From: Microvirga rosea
Lineage (GTDB): Bacteria > Pseudomonadota > Alphaproteobacteria > Rhizobiales > Beijerinckiaceae
DNA length: 64,000 nucleotides
Direction: 5' to 3'
Assembly (NCBI RefSeq): GCF_020595095.1
Contig: NZ_JAJDOP010000003.1
Span: forward strand, 558,001-622,000
Below, one piece after another: positions 63,863 through 64,000 of the stretch (position 1 is the stretch's first letter; each line of letters opens with the position of its first letter). The notes beneath the pieces are model-generated. The model saw only the letters and a list, made by a program, of their open reading frames with translations, had not been told where the DNA came from and did not search any database. A program made the translations under genes and the position numbers.

Positions 63863-64000
63863 ATGACAGATGATGAAGTCGAGATAATCGCCGCAGAGCT
63901 TGCAAAGGCCGGCGGCCATTCCTGGTACCCTGGCCGTGAGCGTGGGCCATTCAAGGTCGTGGCGGATCGCTATCGCGATCGAGCACGGCTCGCGATCGCC
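63863..64000 (+). CDS. start of a small hypothetical gene (runs off the window)
   Basis: The ATG at 63863 is preceded by GGAGG, and 46 codons are open to the window edge with no stop. The visible residues begin TDDEVEIIAAELAKAGGHSWYPG and end RYRDRARLAIA, helical and rich in Arg and Ala. This looks like a family of short regulatory or nucleic-acid proteins in Methylobacteriaceae, but I cannot name it. The 3' end is outside the window. Confidence 0.6.
   Translation, partial: MTDDEVEIIAAELAKAGGHSWYPGRERGPFKVVADRYRDRARLAIA

Overview
The window is chromosomal DNA from an alphaproteobacterium of the order Hyphomicrobiales (Rhizobiales). A Methylobacteriaceae member such as Microvirga or Methylobacterium is most likely, but this is inferred from gene content (popZ, divK, aapJQMP, eipB, DUF1489, DUF3572, a phasin, EcfG-type promoters) and high GC; no rRNA or other decisive marker is present. 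No phage, insertion sequence, CRISPR array or integrase was seen. It is dense core genome whose novelty lies mainly between genes.

Layout. 0-5 kb: end of an AEC transporter, then a leftward operon pyrB - dihydroorotase-like pyrC' - plsY - dprA. 5-19 kb: aidB-like gene, topA, an MgtC-like protein, parE, rnr, a DUF983 protein, a NUDIX hydrolase, rpmG and small unknown genes. 19-26 kb: divK, a DUF3572 protein, dinB, eipB, a RidA protein, a GDPD phosphodiesterase, a FemAB-like acyltransferase and a diguanylate cyclase. 26-34 kb: clpS-clpA with a small membrane protein, a phasin, a D,D-carboxypeptidase with SPOR domain, a membrane J-domain protein and unknowns. 34-44 kb: a biotin-dependent carboxylase alpha subunit, an Nramp transporter, valS, popZ, tolC and a divergent pcm homologue. 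44-48 kb: tRNA-Cys, tRNA-Asn, photolyase, AlaX editing protein, sulfurtransferase. 48-54 kb: aapJQMP amino-acid importer divergent from metC. 54-57 kb: a three-gene locus resembling rgtDEF (lipid A or LPS core sugar transfer). 57-64 kb: threonine dehydratase-like enzyme, Bcr/CflA exporter, dienelactone hydrolase, Hsp31-like protein, YbaK editing protein, Old Yellow Enzyme and the start of a small gene.

Themes. Several genes handle nucleic acid topology, repair and decay (topA, parE, rnr, dinB, dprA, photolyase). Others concern polarity and envelope (divK, popZ, eipB, D,D-carboxypeptidase, tolC, lipid A locus) or translation quality control (AlaX, YbaK, valS, clpSA).

The most interesting signals are two perfect EcfG-type promoters (GGAAC, 17-bp spacer, CGTT). 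One precedes an apparent small RNA of about 65 nt with a C-rich loop and its own terminator, just upstream of rnr. The other sits upstream of a 63-aa single-pass membrane protein. Further items are a pyrB-linked dihydroorotase that has lost its HxH metal ligands, a 12-bp tandem array at the pyrB promoter, a TGC-rich operator-like repeat before the phasin gene, a Mur-like box before the Nramp gene, and a nested hairpin displaying CCTCCT/AGGAGG in a gene-free stretch near 19.2 kb.
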